Below, piece by piece: positions 30,970-40,082 of a stretch of DNA of 64,000 nucleotides. The notes beneath the pieces were generated by a model, which did not search any database, was not told where the DNA came from, and worked only from the letters and a program-made list of their open reading frames with translations. Positions within the stretch are counted from its first letter, which is position 1, and the number at the start of each line of letters is the position of its first letter. A program made the position numbers and the translations under genes. The stretch is from positions 2,728,001 through 2,792,000 of the forward strand of contig NZ_CP026167.1 in NCBI RefSeq assembly GCF_002902985.1, given 5' to 3'. Source of the DNA: Leclercia sp. LSNIH1 (GTDB lineage Bacteria; Pseudomonadota; Gammaproteobacteria; Enterobacterales; Enterobacteriaceae).

Positions 30970-33162
30970 TCAGAACTGATAGCTTGCGGTCAGGCTCACG
31001 TTACGCGGTTCGCCATAGACAATTTCGCCCTCAATGTTAGTGTCGTATGTCTTATCAAAGAGGTTATTCACATTACCCTGCAGGGAGAAGTTCTTTGTGA
31101 CCTGATAACGGGTAAAGAGATCCACCAGCGCATAGCTGCCCTGCGATGCACGCCAGGTGCCATAAGGGGTGTCCTGATAGGTGTAGACGCTGTTTTGCCA
31201 GTTAACGCCGCCGCCAACGGTCAGCTCAGGCATCGCCGGCAGGCGGTAGCTGGTGAAGAGTTTCACCGTGGTCCGCGGCAGTTGCGGGTTTACCGCCTTG
31301 CCATCGTTATCTTCCGCCACGTAACGCGTTGCGCCAAAGGTCATCTGCCAGTTATCGGTCAGCGCGCCGTTGATTTCAAACTCCACGCCTTTACTCACGG
31401 TACCGTCTACGCTCTCGTAAGCTGTATCCGTTGCTCCCTGAATCGTCCGGCCGGTGCTTTGGCCCAGATTATCCTGCTCAATGCGGAAGACAGAGAGCGT
31501 GGTGGTCAGACGGCTGTTCATCCAGTCAGATTTCAGGCCCGCTTCGTAGTTATTCCCGGTGATCGGATCAAGATACTTGCCCGAGCTGTCGCGGTAGTTC
31601 TGCGGCTGGAAGATAGAGGTATAGCTGGCGTAGGCTGACCAGTTGTCATTGATGTCGTAGACCAGACCGGCATAAGGGGTGGTATGGTTCTTCTCCATGC
31701 CGTAGGTCAGGGTTTCAATGCTCCAGTTGGTATAACGGGCGCCAAGAATTAAATGCAGAGGATCGGCCAGGGAAATGCGCGTCGCGGCGTACAGCGATTT
31801 CATATTCGTGGTGTCATCCTGGGCCAGCGACTGCGATCCCCAGTTGGTTTCCGGGAAGTAACCGTTGTAGTCGTAGAAACTGCCGAACTCCTCCGGGTAG
31901 ACGTTGGCCCACGAGTTAGTGTAGCGGTTCGTCTGACGGCTGAAGCTGCCGCCGATCATCATGGTGTGCTGGCGACCCAATAGCTCGTAGCCGCCGTCAG
32001 CGAAGAGATCCACTGCGTCTACTTTACGCTTGCCGCTGTTCCAGCCGGTGCCGCCAATGTAGCCGTAGTCCGGACCGTAGTTCACGTAAGGGCCTTCCAG
32101 CATACCGGTGCTTTTATTGACGTAAGCATCGAGATACATCGCTTTACTGTCGAATTTCGCCTCGGTATGGGTCGCATTCAACGTGGCCTGCCAGTTGTCG
32201 GCAAAGCGCTGCTTCAGCGTGAAGAAGACCTTGTTGAACTCTTTGTCGTTGTAAGCCCAGTCAGGTGAGGTGCTGTGCGCGCGATCGTAATGTCTGACGC
32301 TGCCATCGGTGTTCCAGCGCGGCAAACCACCCCACGTCTGGTTATTGATGTCGATACGCTGGTATTCGTAGCCTGCCGACAGTGAAGTGCTGGTGGCCAG
32401 GTCCGCGTCCAGGATCCCGGAGAAGAAGGTGCGCTTCTGATTGTAGTTGTCGAGCCAGGAGTCGCTGTCCTGATAACCCGCCACAATACGCGCCCGTAGG
32501 TTGCCATCTTCCGTCAGTGGACTTTGCATGTCCATCACGTAACGTTGCTTGTTCCAGCTGCCGTACTCTGCAGACAGGTTGCCTTTAAATTCACGGCTGG
32601 TGGCATGCTTGCGCACCATATTGATGGCCGCCGACGGGTTACCCGTCCCGGTCATCAGCCCGGTGGCGCCGCGCACGACTTCGACGCGTTCAAACAGCGC
32701 CATATCTGACTGGGAATCACCCAGATTCCAGCGCGACTCAAAATAGGTTGGGATGCCATCGACCATGTAGTTGTCGATTTCGAAACCACGGGAGTAATAG
32801 TTGCTGCGATCGGAGTCAGTCGTGCTTTTGCTGATCCCCATCGTGCTGTCCATCACTTCGCCCAGGGTCTGAAGCTGCTGGTCTTCCATACGTTGTTCGC
32901 TGACGATGGTGACCGACTGCGGGATGTCACGTTGGATCATCTGCATTTTGGTGCCCACGGACGTGGCTTTTACGCTGTAGTCCTGGCTGTCATCAGCGGA
33001 GGCGTCCGACTGAGAAGAACCATCAACAATGACGGTATCTTCGGTGGAGGCGGCGAAAGCGGTGGTTGGCATCAATGCCATAGCAATGCAGGCTGCCAGC
33101 AACGAAGGTGTTGCGACAGACCGGGATTGCCCTTCCCTGGATTGAATGGTGAAAGACATCAT
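30970..33162 (-). CDS. fhuE: TonB-dependent siderophore receptor FhuE
   Basis: FhuE imports ferric coprogen, rhodotorulic acid and related hydroxamates across the outer membrane, energised by TonB-ExbBD. The 730-residue precursor has a signal peptide ending AFAAS (about residue 38) and a TonB-box-like DTVIVDGSS. The plug domain has RDIPQSVTIVSEQRMEDQQL and VEVVRGATGLMTGTGNPSAAINMVRK, and a long beta barrel ends in the outer-membrane C-terminal Phe (SLTASYQF). It matches K-12 FhuE along its length. Two adjacent ATGs (33162 and 33159) could start it. I saw only a poor Fur-box-like A/T stretch upstream. Confidence 0.96.
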   Translation of the reverse strand: MMSFTIQSREGQSRSVATPSLLAACIAMALMPTTAFAASTEDTVIVDGSSQSDASADDSQDYSVKATSVGTKMQMIQRDIPQSVTIVSEQRMEDQQLQTLGEVMDSTMGISKSTTDSDRSNYYSRGFEIDNYMVDGIPTYFESRWNLGDSQSDMALFERVEVVRGATGLMTGTGNPSAAINMVRKHATSREFKGNLSAEYGSWNKQRYVMDMQSPLTEDGNLRARIVAGYQDSDSWLDNYNQKRTFFSGILDADLATSTSLSAGYEYQRIDINNQTWGGLPRWNTDGSVRHYDRAHSTSPDWAYNDKEFNKVFFTLKQRFADNWQATLNATHTEAKFDSKAMYLDAYVNKSTGMLEGPYVNYGPDYGYIGGTGWNSGKRKVDAVDLFADGGYELLGRQHTMMIGGSFSRQTNRYTNSWANVYPEEFGSFYDYNGYFPETNWGSQSLAQDDTTNMKSLYAATRISLADPLHLILGARYTNWSIETLTYGMEKNHTTPYAGLVYDINDNWSAYASYTSIFQPQNYRDSSGKYLDPITGNNYEAGLKSDWMNSRLTTTLSVFRIEQDNLGQSTGRTIQGATDTAYESVDGTVSKGVEFEINGALTDNWQMTFGATRYVAEDNDGKAVNPQLPRTTVKLFTSYRLPAMPELTVGGGVNWQNSVYTYQDTPYGTWRASQGSYALVDLFTRYQVTKNFSLQGNVNNLFDKTYDTNIEGEIVYGEPRNVSLTASYQF

Positions 33163-33510
33163 TAAACCCTTATGAACGGTGAATGGTGTGCATCAGTCCC
33201 GTATCGACGGACTGAAATCATTTTTCTAGGTATAAATTGCGCATGAAAATGCAAATGCGAAATATACGCATTCGATTTATCACTGTAAACAGATGTTGCG
33301 GCGGTAAGTGAAATAATGTTTCAGAGCGGGTGGAGGGGAGGTGGTTACTTCGCGAGCAGATCGGGCCGCACACGCAAAGAATTCATGGGATAAGGTTGAA
33401 AGGACAGGAGAAAGTCGCTCATACTCTTTAGTCTTGCCACAAAATATTGCGCCTGCACCGGGCGGGTTGTTTCCGGGCTCGTCGCCAGACTAATGAATAA
33501 GGAAAACCTC
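33163..33510. promoter_or_regulatory. fhuE-hinT divergent intergenic region
   Basis: These 348 bases hold the promoters of the divergent fhuE and hinT genes and no credible gene. Near fhuE, 33231-33270 contains repeated A/T-rich hexamers (GAAAAT, GCAAAT, GCGAAAT) that could be a degenerate Fur site; the match to GATAATGATAATCATTATC is weak. The hinT side shows only its AAGGA ribosome site at 33499-33503. Confidence 0.4.
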
Positions 33511-33870
33511 ATGGCTGAAGAAACCATTTTCAGTAAAATTGTCCGCCGCGAGATCCCGGCAGATATCATCTATCAGGATGAACTGGTTACCGCTTTTCGC
33601 GACATCTCCCCCCAGGCGCCTACGCACATCCTCATTATTCCTAATATTCTGATTCCGACGGTTAATGACGTGAAAACTGAGCATGAACTGGCATTAGGCC
33701 GTATGCTGACAGTAGCAGCGAAAATTGCTGAGCAGGAAGGCATTGCCGAGGACGGTTACCGTTTGATCATGAACTGCAACCGCCACGGTGGTCAGGAAGT
33801 TTATCACATTCATATGCATCTGCTGGGCGGTCGTCCGCTGGGCCCGATGCTGGCGCATAAAGGTCTTTAA
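33511..33870 (+). CDS. hinT: HIT-family purine nucleoside phosphoramidase HinT
   Basis: HinT hydrolyses adenosine 5'-phosphoramidates. The ATG at 33511 gives 119 residues, the K-12 length, starting [10 protein letters not shown]. The histidine triad HIHMHLL is at about residues 97-103, next to GGQEVY. An in-frame ATG at 33493 would add six residues and lies over the ribosome site. First gene of hinT-ycfL-lpoB-thiK-nagZ-ycfP. Confidence 0.97.
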   Translation: MAEETIFSKIVRREIPADIIYQDELVTAFRDISPQAPTHILIIPNILIPTVNDVKTEHELALGRMLTVAAKIAEQEGIAEDGYRLIMNCNRHGGQEVYHIHMHLLGGRPLGPMLAHKGL

Positions 33871-33871
33871 G

Positions 33872-34240
33872 ATGCAAAGAGGATGGATGGCGGCGCTGGT
33901 GATAGCGTTGGCGGGATGCAGTTCGCAACCGTCGATTCCCGTTAATGACGATCAAACGCTGGTTATGGAGTCATCGGTGCTGGCGGCAGGGATTACCGCC
34001 GATCAGCCTTCGCTGTCGGTCAGCGAAATTCAACCGTCCGCCTCCTCTGTGCTGTTCAATGAAAGAGATGCGCCAGTTACCGTACACTACCGTTTTTTCT
34101 GGTATGACGCCCGCGGCCTGGAAATGCATCCACTTGAGGCGCCGCGCAGCGTAACCATTCCGGCAAAATCGTCGGTTAAGCTATATGGCAGCGCAAATTA
34201 TCTGGGTGCGCATAAGGTCAGACTTTATTTATATCTCTGA
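33872..34240 (+). CDS. ycfL: DUF1425 lipoprotein YcfL
   Basis: YcfL is a small lipoprotein of unknown function conserved beside lpoB. The ATG at 33872, one base after the hinT stop, gives 122 residues. A short signal peptide ends in the lipobox LAGC with Cys at residue 16. The body is a beta-rich DUF1425 domain (VTVHYRFFWYDARGLEMHPL, PRSVTIPAKSSVKLYGSAN). An upstream frame extension inside hinT is a shadow. Confidence 0.92.
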   Translation: MQRGWMAALVIALAGCSSQPSIPVNDDQTLVMESSVLAAGITADQPSLSVSEIQPSASSVLFNERDAPVTVHYRFFWYDARGLEMHPLEAPRSVTIPAKSSVKLYGSANYLGAHKVRLYLYL

Positions 34241-34250
34241 GGGGTGAATT

Positions 34251-34901
34251 TTGATTAAACAGATCGGTCGTTACGCGCTTGTCACGGCTTTTGCACTGTT
34301 CCTGTCGGGCTGTATTAGCCGCACTGAGCAACCACCAGCACCGGTGGAAGAGGTCAAACCGGGCGTCGAGCAGCCGGTTCAGCCAACCCAGCCGGTTCCT
34401 GTTGTTCCTACCGTGCCGAGCGTTCCCGCGCAGCCTGGTCCGATAGAGCATCAGGAAGAGCCCGCCCAGCCTGCACCGCGTGAACGTCACTACGACTGGA
34501 ACGGCGCAATGCAGCCTATGGTCGGTAAGATGCTCCAGGCGCAGGGCGTTAACGCAGGCAGCGTGCTGCTGGTGGACAGCGTCAACAACCGCACTAACGG
34601 CAGCCTGAATGCTGGTGAGGCGACCGAAACGCTGCGTAATGCGCTGGCCAATAACGGCAAATTTACGCTGGTGTCTGCGCAGCAGCTTGCTGTCGCCAAG
34701 CAGCAGTTGGGCCTTTCCCCGCAGGACAGCCTGGGCTCACGCAGTAAAGCCATCGGCATTGCCCGTAACGTGGGCGCGCAGTATGTGCTTTACTCCAGCG
34801 CAACCGGCAACGTCAATTCCCCGGCGCTGCAAATGCAGCTGATGCTGGTTCAGACAGGTGAGATTATCTGGTCGGGTAAAGGTGCAGTTCAGCAACAGTA
34901 A
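34251..34901 (+). CDS. lpoB: Penicillin-binding protein activator LpoB
   Basis: LpoB is an outer-membrane lipoprotein that reaches through the periplasm to stimulate PBP1b. The 216-residue protein appears to start at a TTG ([13 protein letters not shown]) behind GAGGGGTG, as no ATG is in place. The lipobox is LSGC with Cys21. A Pro/Val/Gln-rich flexible linker (about 25-85) is followed by the globular PBP1b-binding domain ([35 protein letters not shown]). Confidence 0.95.
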   Translation: MIKQIGRYALVTAFALFLSGCISRTEQPPAPVEEVKPGVEQPVQPTQPVPVVPTVPSVPAQPGPIEHQEEPAQPAPRERHYDWNGAMQPMVGKMLQAQGVNAGSVLLVDSVNNRTNGSLNAGEATETLRNALANNGKFTLVSAQQLAVAKQQLGLSPQDSLGSRSKAIGIARNVGAQYVLYSSATGNVNSPALQMQLMLVQTGEIIWSGKGAVQQQ

Positions 34902-35706
34902 CCTGACGCGCGACACGCTGCTGTCGCGCTATTTTCCGCAGTTTCGCATCGTCGCGCCGCCGTCCCATACCGGGTTGAGCGGCGCGAGCTGCATTATTGA
35001 GCATGCTGCGCGTCGTCTGGTGCTACGCCAGCGTCATGATGCCCTGGCAACGCCTGCTCATTTTCGCCGTCAGTACCATGCCCTGCGCCATCTTCCCGCC
35101 GACATTGCTCCTCAGCCGCACTTTTACAGTCCGGGCTGGATAGCGGTGGACTATCTGGCGGGGGAGGTCAAAACCAGGTTGCCCGCTGAACCCGCACTGG
35201 CCGGGATGCTGTATCATCTCCATCAACAGCCCGTGTTTGGCTGGCGTATCACCCTGATGCCGCTACTGGAGCAGTACTGGCTCCAGGCCTCGCCCACCCG
35301 GCGCACGCCGCTATGGCTGCGATGGCACAAACGTCTGCAAAAACGGGGGGAGCCGCGCCCACTGCGGCTGGCGCCGCTGCACATGGACGTTCATGCCGGT
35401 AATATCGTGCATACGGATGCCGGTATCCGGCTGCTGGACTGGGAGTACGCGGGTGACGGAGATGTGGCGCTGGAGCTGGCAAGCGTCTGGACGGACAGTG
35501 ACGCAGAGCGTCAGCAGCTGCTCGCCGCTTACGCCCATGCTGCTCAGCTTGACCTGACGCAGTTGCAACGCCAGGTGAAGCGCTGGCGTCCCTGGGTACT
35601 GATGCTGATGGCAGGCTGGTTTGAGCTACGCTGGCAGCAATCACAAGATAAACAATTTATGACGCTGGCCGATGAGATCTGGCGCCAGTTAGAAACAACA
35701 GAATAA
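34882..35706 (+). CDS. thiK: Thiamine kinase ThiK
   Basis: ThiK phosphorylates salvaged thiamine. It is of the aminoglycoside/choline-kinase fold: the catalytic loop is [12 protein letters not shown] (about residues 166-177) and the Mg-binding aspartate is in [12 protein letters not shown] chose the GTG at 34882, which gives 274 residues, the K-12 length, and aligns [14 protein letters not shown] with it. An upstream GTG at 34858 is also possible. Either start overlaps the end of lpoB. The N-terminal half is clearly diverged. Confidence 0.9.
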   Translation: MQFSNSNLTRDTLLSRYFPQFRIVAPPSHTGLSGASCIIEHAARRLVLRQRHDALATPAHFRRQYHALRHLPADIAPQPHFYSPGWIAVDYLAGEVKTRLPAEPALAGMLYHLHQQPVFGWRITLMPLLEQYWLQASPTRRTPLWLRWHKRLQKRGEPRPLRLAPLHMDVHAGNIVHTDAGIRLLDWEYAGDGDVALELASVWTDSDAERQQLLAAYAHAAQLDLTQLQRQVKRWRPWVLMLMAGWFELRWQQSQDKQFMTLADEIWRQLETTE

Positions 35707-35717
35707 GGGAGGTTCGT

Positions 35718-36743
35718 GTGGGTCCGGTCATGTTGGATGTGGAAGGTTATGAGCTGGATGCGGAGGAGCGCGAAATTCTGGCGCACCCGCTGGTAGGCGG
35801 CTTGATCCTGTTTACGCGTAATTATTACGATCCGGCGCAGCTGCGCGAGCTGGTTCGCCAGATCCGGGAGGCCTCCCGTCACCGGCTGGTGGTGGCGGTG
35901 GATCAGGAGGGAGGCCGCGTGCAGCGATTCCGCGACGGCTTTACCCGTCTGCCCGCTGCCCAGTCGTTTGCCGCGCTGCTTGGGCTGGAAGAGGGGGGCA
36001 AGCTGGCGCAGGAGGCGGGCTGGCTGATGGCAAGCGAGATGATTGCCATGGATATTGATATCAGCTTTGCCCCGGTGCTGGACGTCGGCCATATCAGCGC
36101 CGCCATCGGTGAGCGTGCATACCATGACGAACCGCAGAAGGCGCTGCAAATGGCGACCCGCTTTATCGACGGCATGCACGAAGCCGGGATGAAAACCACG
36201 GGGAAACACTTTCCGGGTCATGGCGCCGTTACGGCAGATTCCCACAAAGAAACCCCGCGTGACCCACGGCCACAGGCGGAGATCCGCACCAGGGATATGT
36301 CGATTTTTAAATCGCTTATCAGCGACAATAAGCTTGATGCCATCATGCCCGCGCACGTGATCTATGCCGACGTCGATCCGCGTCCGGCCAGCGGCTCGCC
36401 GCACTGGCTAAAAACCGTCCTGCGCCAGGAACTCGGTTTTAATGGCGTGATTTTTTCCGACGATCTGTCGATGGAAGGGGCGGCGATCATGGGGAGCTAC
36501 GCTGAACGCGGTCAGGCATCGCTGGATGCAGGTTGCGATATGATCCTGGTCTGCAATAATCGTAAAGGCGCAGTAAGCGTGTTAGATAACCTGTCGCCGA
36601 TCAAGGCTGAACGTGTTACACAATTGTATCATAAAGGTTCTTTTAGCCGTCAGGAACTGCGGGATTCAGCACGCTGGAAAGCCGTCAATGCTCAACTTGA
36701 AGCGCTTCATGAGCGCTGGGAAGCGCATAAAGCGGGGCAATGA
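35718..36743 (+). CDS. nagZ: Beta-N-acetylhexosaminidase NagZ
   Basis: NagZ is a cytosolic GH3 enzyme that removes GlcNAc from anhydro-muropeptides during cell-wall recycling. It thereby makes the inducer of AmpC where that system exists. The 341-residue protein starts with GTG ([12 protein letters not shown]) behind AGGGAGG. The GH3 His-Asp dyad loop is [16 protein letters not shown] (about 163-178) and the nucleophile is Asp248 in [10 protein letters not shown]. Confidence 0.97.
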   Translation: MGPVMLDVEGYELDAEEREILAHPLVGGLILFTRNYYDPAQLRELVRQIREASRHRLVVAVDQEGGRVQRFRDGFTRLPAAQSFAALLGLEEGGKLAQEAGWLMASEMIAMDIDISFAPVLDVGHISAAIGERAYHDEPQKALQMATRFIDGMHEAGMKTTGKHFPGHGAVTADSHKETPRDPRPQAEIRTRDMSIFKSLISDNKLDAIMPAHVIYADVDPRPASGSPHWLKTVLRQELGFNGVIFSDDLSMEGAAIMGSYAERGQASLDAGCDMILVCNNRKGAVSVLDNLSPIKAERVTQLYHKGSFSRQELRDSARWKAVNAQLEALHERWEAHKAGQ

Positions 36744-36777
36744 TCCCTCCTGACAAGCGTAGTGTGACGAGGATACG

Positions 36778-37320
36778 ATGATCATCTATTTGCACGGTTT
36801 TGATTCGAACAGTCCCGGGAATCACGAGAAGGTCCTGCAACTGCAGTTTATCGATCCGGATGTGCGGCTGATTAGCTACAGTACGCGCCATCCGAAACAT
36901 GATATGCAGCATCTGCTGAAAGAAGTGGACAAGATGCTGCAGCTGAACGTTGACGAGCGCCCGTTGATCTGTGGTGTCGGTCTGGGAGGCTACTGGGCGG
37001 AGCGCATAGGGTTCTTGTGTGATATCCGCCAGGTGGTGTTCAACCCTAACCTGTTCCCGAACGAGAACATGGAAGGCAAGATCGACCGGCCGGAAGAGTA
37101 CGTTGATATCGCCACCAAGTGCGTGAGCAACTTTCGCGAGAAGAACCGCGATCGCTGTCTGGTGATCCTCTCCCGCAACGATGAGGCGCTGAACAGCCCG
37201 CGAGCCGCGGAGCTGCTGCACCACTACTACGAAATTGTCTGGGATGAAGAGCAGACCCACAAGTTCAAAAATATCGCCCCTCATCTGCAGCGGATCAAAG
37301 CGTTCAAGACTTTAGGATAA
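36778..37320 (+). CDS. ycfP: UPF0227 alpha/beta-hydrolase-like protein YcfP
   Basis: YcfP is a 180-residue protein, the K-12 length, of the UPF0227 family with an alpha/beta-hydrolase look. The N-terminal strand and oxyanion region are [17 protein letters not shown]. The nucleophile elbow, which in the related YqiA esterases reads GxSxGG, is [10 protein letters not shown] here, so the serine is replaced by glycine. A His near the C-terminus (TPHLQ-like [10 protein letters not shown]) remains. Catalysis is therefore doubtful; function unknown. Last gene of the operon. Confidence 0.93.
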   Translation: MIIYLHGFDSNSPGNHEKVLQLQFIDPDVRLISYSTRHPKHDMQHLLKEVDKMLQLNVDERPLICGVGLGGYWAERIGFLCDIRQVVFNPNLFPNENMEGKIDRPEEYVDIATKCVSNFREKNRDRCLVILSRNDEALNSPRAAELLHHYYEIVWDEEQTHKFKNIAPHLQRIKAFKTLG

Positions 37321-37337
37321 GGCTCATTTTTTCAACT

Positions 37338-37373
37338 AAGCCCGGCCACGCAGGTGAGCCGGGCTTTCTTTTT
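37338..37373 (+). terminator. Terminator after ycfP
   Basis: AGCCCGGC and GCCGGGCT pair around an 11-base loop and are followed by TTCTTTTT. It ends the hinT-ycfP transcript before the ndh promoter. Confidence 0.88.
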
Positions 37374-37405
37374 GCTAAGCTTGGGTGAATTTTAAGCGGC
37401 AAAAC

Positions 37406-37419
37406 TTGATGCATATCAA
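37406..37419 (+). promoter_or_regulatory. FNR box upstream of ndh
   Basis: TTGATGCATATCAA is a perfect match to the FNR consensus TTGAT-N4-ATCAA, about 135 bases before ndh. FNR represses ndh without oxygen in E. coli, and this site is where that control would act. Confidence 0.88.
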
Positions 37420-37553
37420 TTTTGGTATGACCAATGCACCGAACATGTTATTCTCATGTCCATTGAACGGTTTCAGCGATGTAACCTGTTGTTAATTAAA
37501 GGTTATTTTCATAACTTTTAGTTAACAATTGGTTAATAATTTAGGGGGTCACG

Positions 37554-38858
37554 TTGACTACGCCATTGAAAAAGATAGTGATTGTGGGTGGTGGTGCTGG
37601 CGGTCTGGAACTGGCTACGCAGCTGGGTAAGAAGCTCGGACGCGGTAAAAAAGCCAAAGTTACGCTTGTCGATCGCAACCACAGCCACCTGTGGAAACCG
37701 CTGCTGCATGAAGTGGCGACCGGTTCTCTGGATGAGGGCGTTGACGCCCTGAGCTATCTGGCGCATGCACGCAACCACGGTTTCCAGTTCCAGCTGGGCT
37801 CGGTGATGGATATCAACCGTGAAAGCAAAACCATTACCCTGGCAGAGCTGCGCGATGAGAAGGGCGAGCTGCTGGTGCCGGAGCGCAAGCTGGCGTATGA
37901 CACGCTGGTGATGGCGCTGGGCAGTACCTCCAACGACTTTAACACGCCGGGCGTGAAAGAGAACTGCATCTTCCTCGACAACCCGCACCAGGCGCGTCGT
38001 TTCCATCAGGAGATGCTGAACCTGTTCCTGAAATATTCCAATAACCTCGGCGCAAGCGGCAAGGTGAATATCGCTATCGTCGGCGGTGGCGCGACGGGCG
38101 TTGAGCTCTCTGCGGAGCTGCACAACGCGGTGAAACAGCTGCACAGCTATGGCTACAAAGGCTTAACCAACGACGCGCTGAACGTGACGCTGGTGGAAGC
38201 GGGCGAACGTATTCTGCCTGCGCTGCCGCCGCGTATCTCCGGCGCGGCGCACAACGAGCTGACCAAACTGGGCGTGCGTGTTCTGACTCAGACGATGGTC
38301 ACCAGTGCCGATGAACAGGGTCTGAACACCAAAGATGGCGAACATATCAAAGCCGATCTGATGGTCTGGGCGGCAGGCATTAAAGCCCCTGATTTCATGA
38401 AAGAGATCGGTGGACTGGAGACCAACCGCATTAACCAGCTGGTGGTTGAGCCGACGCTGCAAACCACCCGCGACCCGGATATCTTTGCCATTGGCGACTG
38501 CGCCTCCTGTGCCCGTCCGGAAGGTGGGTTCGTGCCACCGCGCGCCCAGGCCGCACACCAGATGGCCAGCCTGGCGCTGCACAATATTCTGGCGCAGGCG
38601 AAGGGCAAGCCTCTGAAGAACTATGTCTATAAAGATCATGGTTCACTGGTGTCGCTCTCGAACTTCTCCACCGTCGGTAGCCTGATGGGTAACCTGATGC
38701 GCGGTTCGATGATGGTAGAAGGACGTATTGCCCGCTTCGTCTACATTTCGCTGTACCGTATGCACCAGATTGCGTTGCACGGCTATTTCAAAACCGGGCT
38801 GATGATGCTGGTAGGTAGCATCAACCGCGTCATCCGACCGCGACTGAAGCTGCACTAA
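37554..38858 (+). CDS. ndh: Type II NADH dehydrogenase
   Basis: Ndh is the single-subunit, non-proton-pumping NADH:quinone oxidoreductase at the inner membrane. The 434-residue protein (K-12 length) starts with TTG behind AGGGGG. It has an N-terminal FAD-binding [14 protein letters not shown] and a second Rossmann motif for NADH ([15 protein letters not shown], about 172-186). The FAD-contacting block is [15 protein letters not shown], and an amphipathic C-terminal region serves membrane attachment. The upstream FNR box predicts anaerobic repression. Confidence 0.98.
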   Translation: MTTPLKKIVIVGGGAGGLELATQLGKKLGRGKKAKVTLVDRNHSHLWKPLLHEVATGSLDEGVDALSYLAHARNHGFQFQLGSVMDINRESKTITLAELRDEKGELLVPERKLAYDTLVMALGSTSNDFNTPGVKENCIFLDNPHQARRFHQEMLNLFLKYSNNLGASGKVNIAIVGGGATGVELSAELHNAVKQLHSYGYKGLTNDALNVTLVEAGERILPALPPRISGAAHNELTKLGVRVLTQTMVTSADEQGLNTKDGEHIKADLMVWAAGIKAPDFMKEIGGLETNRINQLVVEPTLQTTRDPDIFAIGDCASCARPEGGFVPPRAQAAHQMASLALHNILAQAKGKPLKNYVYKDHGSLVSLSNFSTVGSLMGNLMRGSMMVEGRIARFVYISLYRMHQIALHGYFKTGLMMLVGSINRVIRPRLKLH

Positions 38859-38865
38859 TGCCTTT

Positions 38866-38894
38866 GCCCCTTCGCTCTCGCGAAGGGGCTTTTT
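38866..38894 (+). terminator. Terminator after ndh
   Basis: GCCCCTTCG pairs with CGAAGGGGC over a short CTCTCG loop, followed by TTTTT. Confidence 0.92.
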
Positions 38895-39053
38895 CAGCAT
38901 ATCGTTCTGTAAATCGCCCTCACAGGGTTAAGAGTCCTCCTAAACCGGCTCATTTTGCGCTTGTTCCCACATTTTTAATCCTTTCTCTGATTTGCCTGCA
39001 CACACCTTTAGTCGCAGAATTGTTACCAATAGCAATACAAAGGAGAACGTCAC

Positions 39054-39593
39054 ATGAATAAATCCATGGTGGCAGGTATAGGGATTGGCGTGGTCGCCGC
39101 ATTAGGTGTGGCGGCAGTTGCCAGTCTTAATGTTTTTGATCGTGGCCCACAATATGCGCAGGTGGTTTCGGCTACGCCTATTAAAGAGACGGTGAAAACA
39201 CCGCGTCAGGAGTGCCGCAATGTGACCGTAACGCATCGCCGTCCTGTACAGGATGAAAACCGCATTGCCGGTTCTGTACTGGGTGCGGTGGCCGGTGGGG
39301 TGATTGGTCATCAGTTTGGCGGCGGACGGGGTAAAGATGTCGCGACGGTCGTGGGCGCACTGGGTGGCGGTTACGCGGGGAACCAGGCGCAGGGTGCCCT
39401 GCAGGAGCGTGATACCTACACCACCACCGAGCAGCGCTGTAAGACGGTCTATGACAAGTCAGAAAAAATGCTCGGCTACGATGTAACCTACAAAATTGGC
39501 GATCAGCAGGGCAAGATCCGTATGGATAAAGATCCCGGTACGCAGATCCCCCTTAATGGCGACGGTCAGCTGGTACTGAATAACAAAGCATAA
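39054..39593 (+). CDS. ycfJ: Glycine-zipper 2TM-domain protein YcfJ
   Basis: The 179-residue protein (K-12 length) has an N-terminal membrane helix (about residues 5-25, VAGIGIGVVAALGVAAVASL). A glycine-zipper segment of two small-residue helices follows (GSVLGAVAGGVIGHQFGGGRG, quoted as VLGAVAGGVIGHQFGGG, about 75-105). Conserved Cys residues flank it (RQECRNVTV, EQRCKTVYD). Such proteins sit in the envelope, but function is unknown. Ribosome site AAAGGAGAA. Confidence 0.93.
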   Translation: MNKSMVAGIGIGVVAALGVAAVASLNVFDRGPQYAQVVSATPIKETVKTPRQECRNVTVTHRRPVQDENRIAGSVLGAVAGGVIGHQFGGGRGKDVATVVGALGGGYAGNQAQGALQERDTYTTTEQRCKTVYDKSEKMLGYDVTYKIGDQQGKIRMDKDPGTQIPLNGDGQLVLNNKA

Positions 39594-39614
39594 AAAAATC
39601 TGTTCTCTGCATTT

Positions 39615-39648
39615 AGCTCCCCATTCGCTCAGGCTGGGGAGCTTTTTT
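39615..39648 (+). terminator. Terminator after ycfJ
   Basis: AGCTCCCC and GGGGAGCT pair around a 13-base loop, followed by seven Ts. Confidence 0.9.
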
Positions 39649-39655
39649 TGCGCAT

Positions 39656-39703
39656 AAAAAAGACCTTAACAGCGGGGCGACTTGCGCCAGAAGTAAGGTC
39701 TTT
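39656..39703 (-). terminator. Terminator of the 51-residue membrane protein gene
   Basis: On the minus strand AAAGACCTTA and TAAGGTCTTT form a ten-base-pair stem with a 25-base structured loop, then a T-run. It lies 27 bases past the stop codon of the small gene, which supports that gene being transcribed as its own unit. Confidence 0.8.
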
Positions 39704-39729
39704 CCTGGAGATGCTGCTGGGTGACGGGG

Positions 39730-39885
39730 TCAAAGGTCGAATTCATTATACTGGCGCAGTAACATAAATCCCGTTATCAGGACGGAAAGAAAAGCAAATA
39801 AAACTGACCCACCACATAAAACCCAGAGACCGAATAACAATGTAATGCCTATTAACACCTTAAAAAAAGGTAACAGCAAAACCAT
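39730..39885 (-). CDS. Small two-helix membrane protein, unknown function
   Basis: This 51-residue reading frame begins MVLLLPFFKVLIGITLLFGL and is almost wholly hydrophobic, with two likely membrane helices (about residues 3-23 and 25-44) and a short polar tail RQYNEFDL. The ATG at 39885 has an excellent ribosome site (AGAAGGAGAATATA). A longer in-frame start at 39966 exists, but it would make a poor N-terminus. An intrinsic terminator follows directly. K-12 has no gene between ycfJ and comR. I do not recognise the family; it could be a stress-induced small membrane protein. Existence is well supported, function is not. Confidence 0.72.
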   Translation of the reverse strand: MVLLLPFFKVLIGITLLFGLWVLCGGSVLFAFLSVLITGFMLLRQYNEFDL

Positions 39886-40082
39886 TATATTCTCCTTCTG
39901 AATGTGAATAGCCAGAACGCCTTCACCATAACTAATGCAACTAATCATTAGCACATCAATAATCACTGGTTAAGCATAGCAAGCGGTGAAGCCGTGGTGA
40001 TAGTTTTTAACTATCTTTCTACGAAGTATAGCGGAAGCTGCGGCGAGAAAAGGGGGAGCAGGGCGGCAGAGCGCCCTGAAAA

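Noticed and set aside
33231..33270. Fur box upstream of fhuE
   Set aside because: Only loose hexamer repeats; the match to the 19-base Fur consensus is too poor to call.
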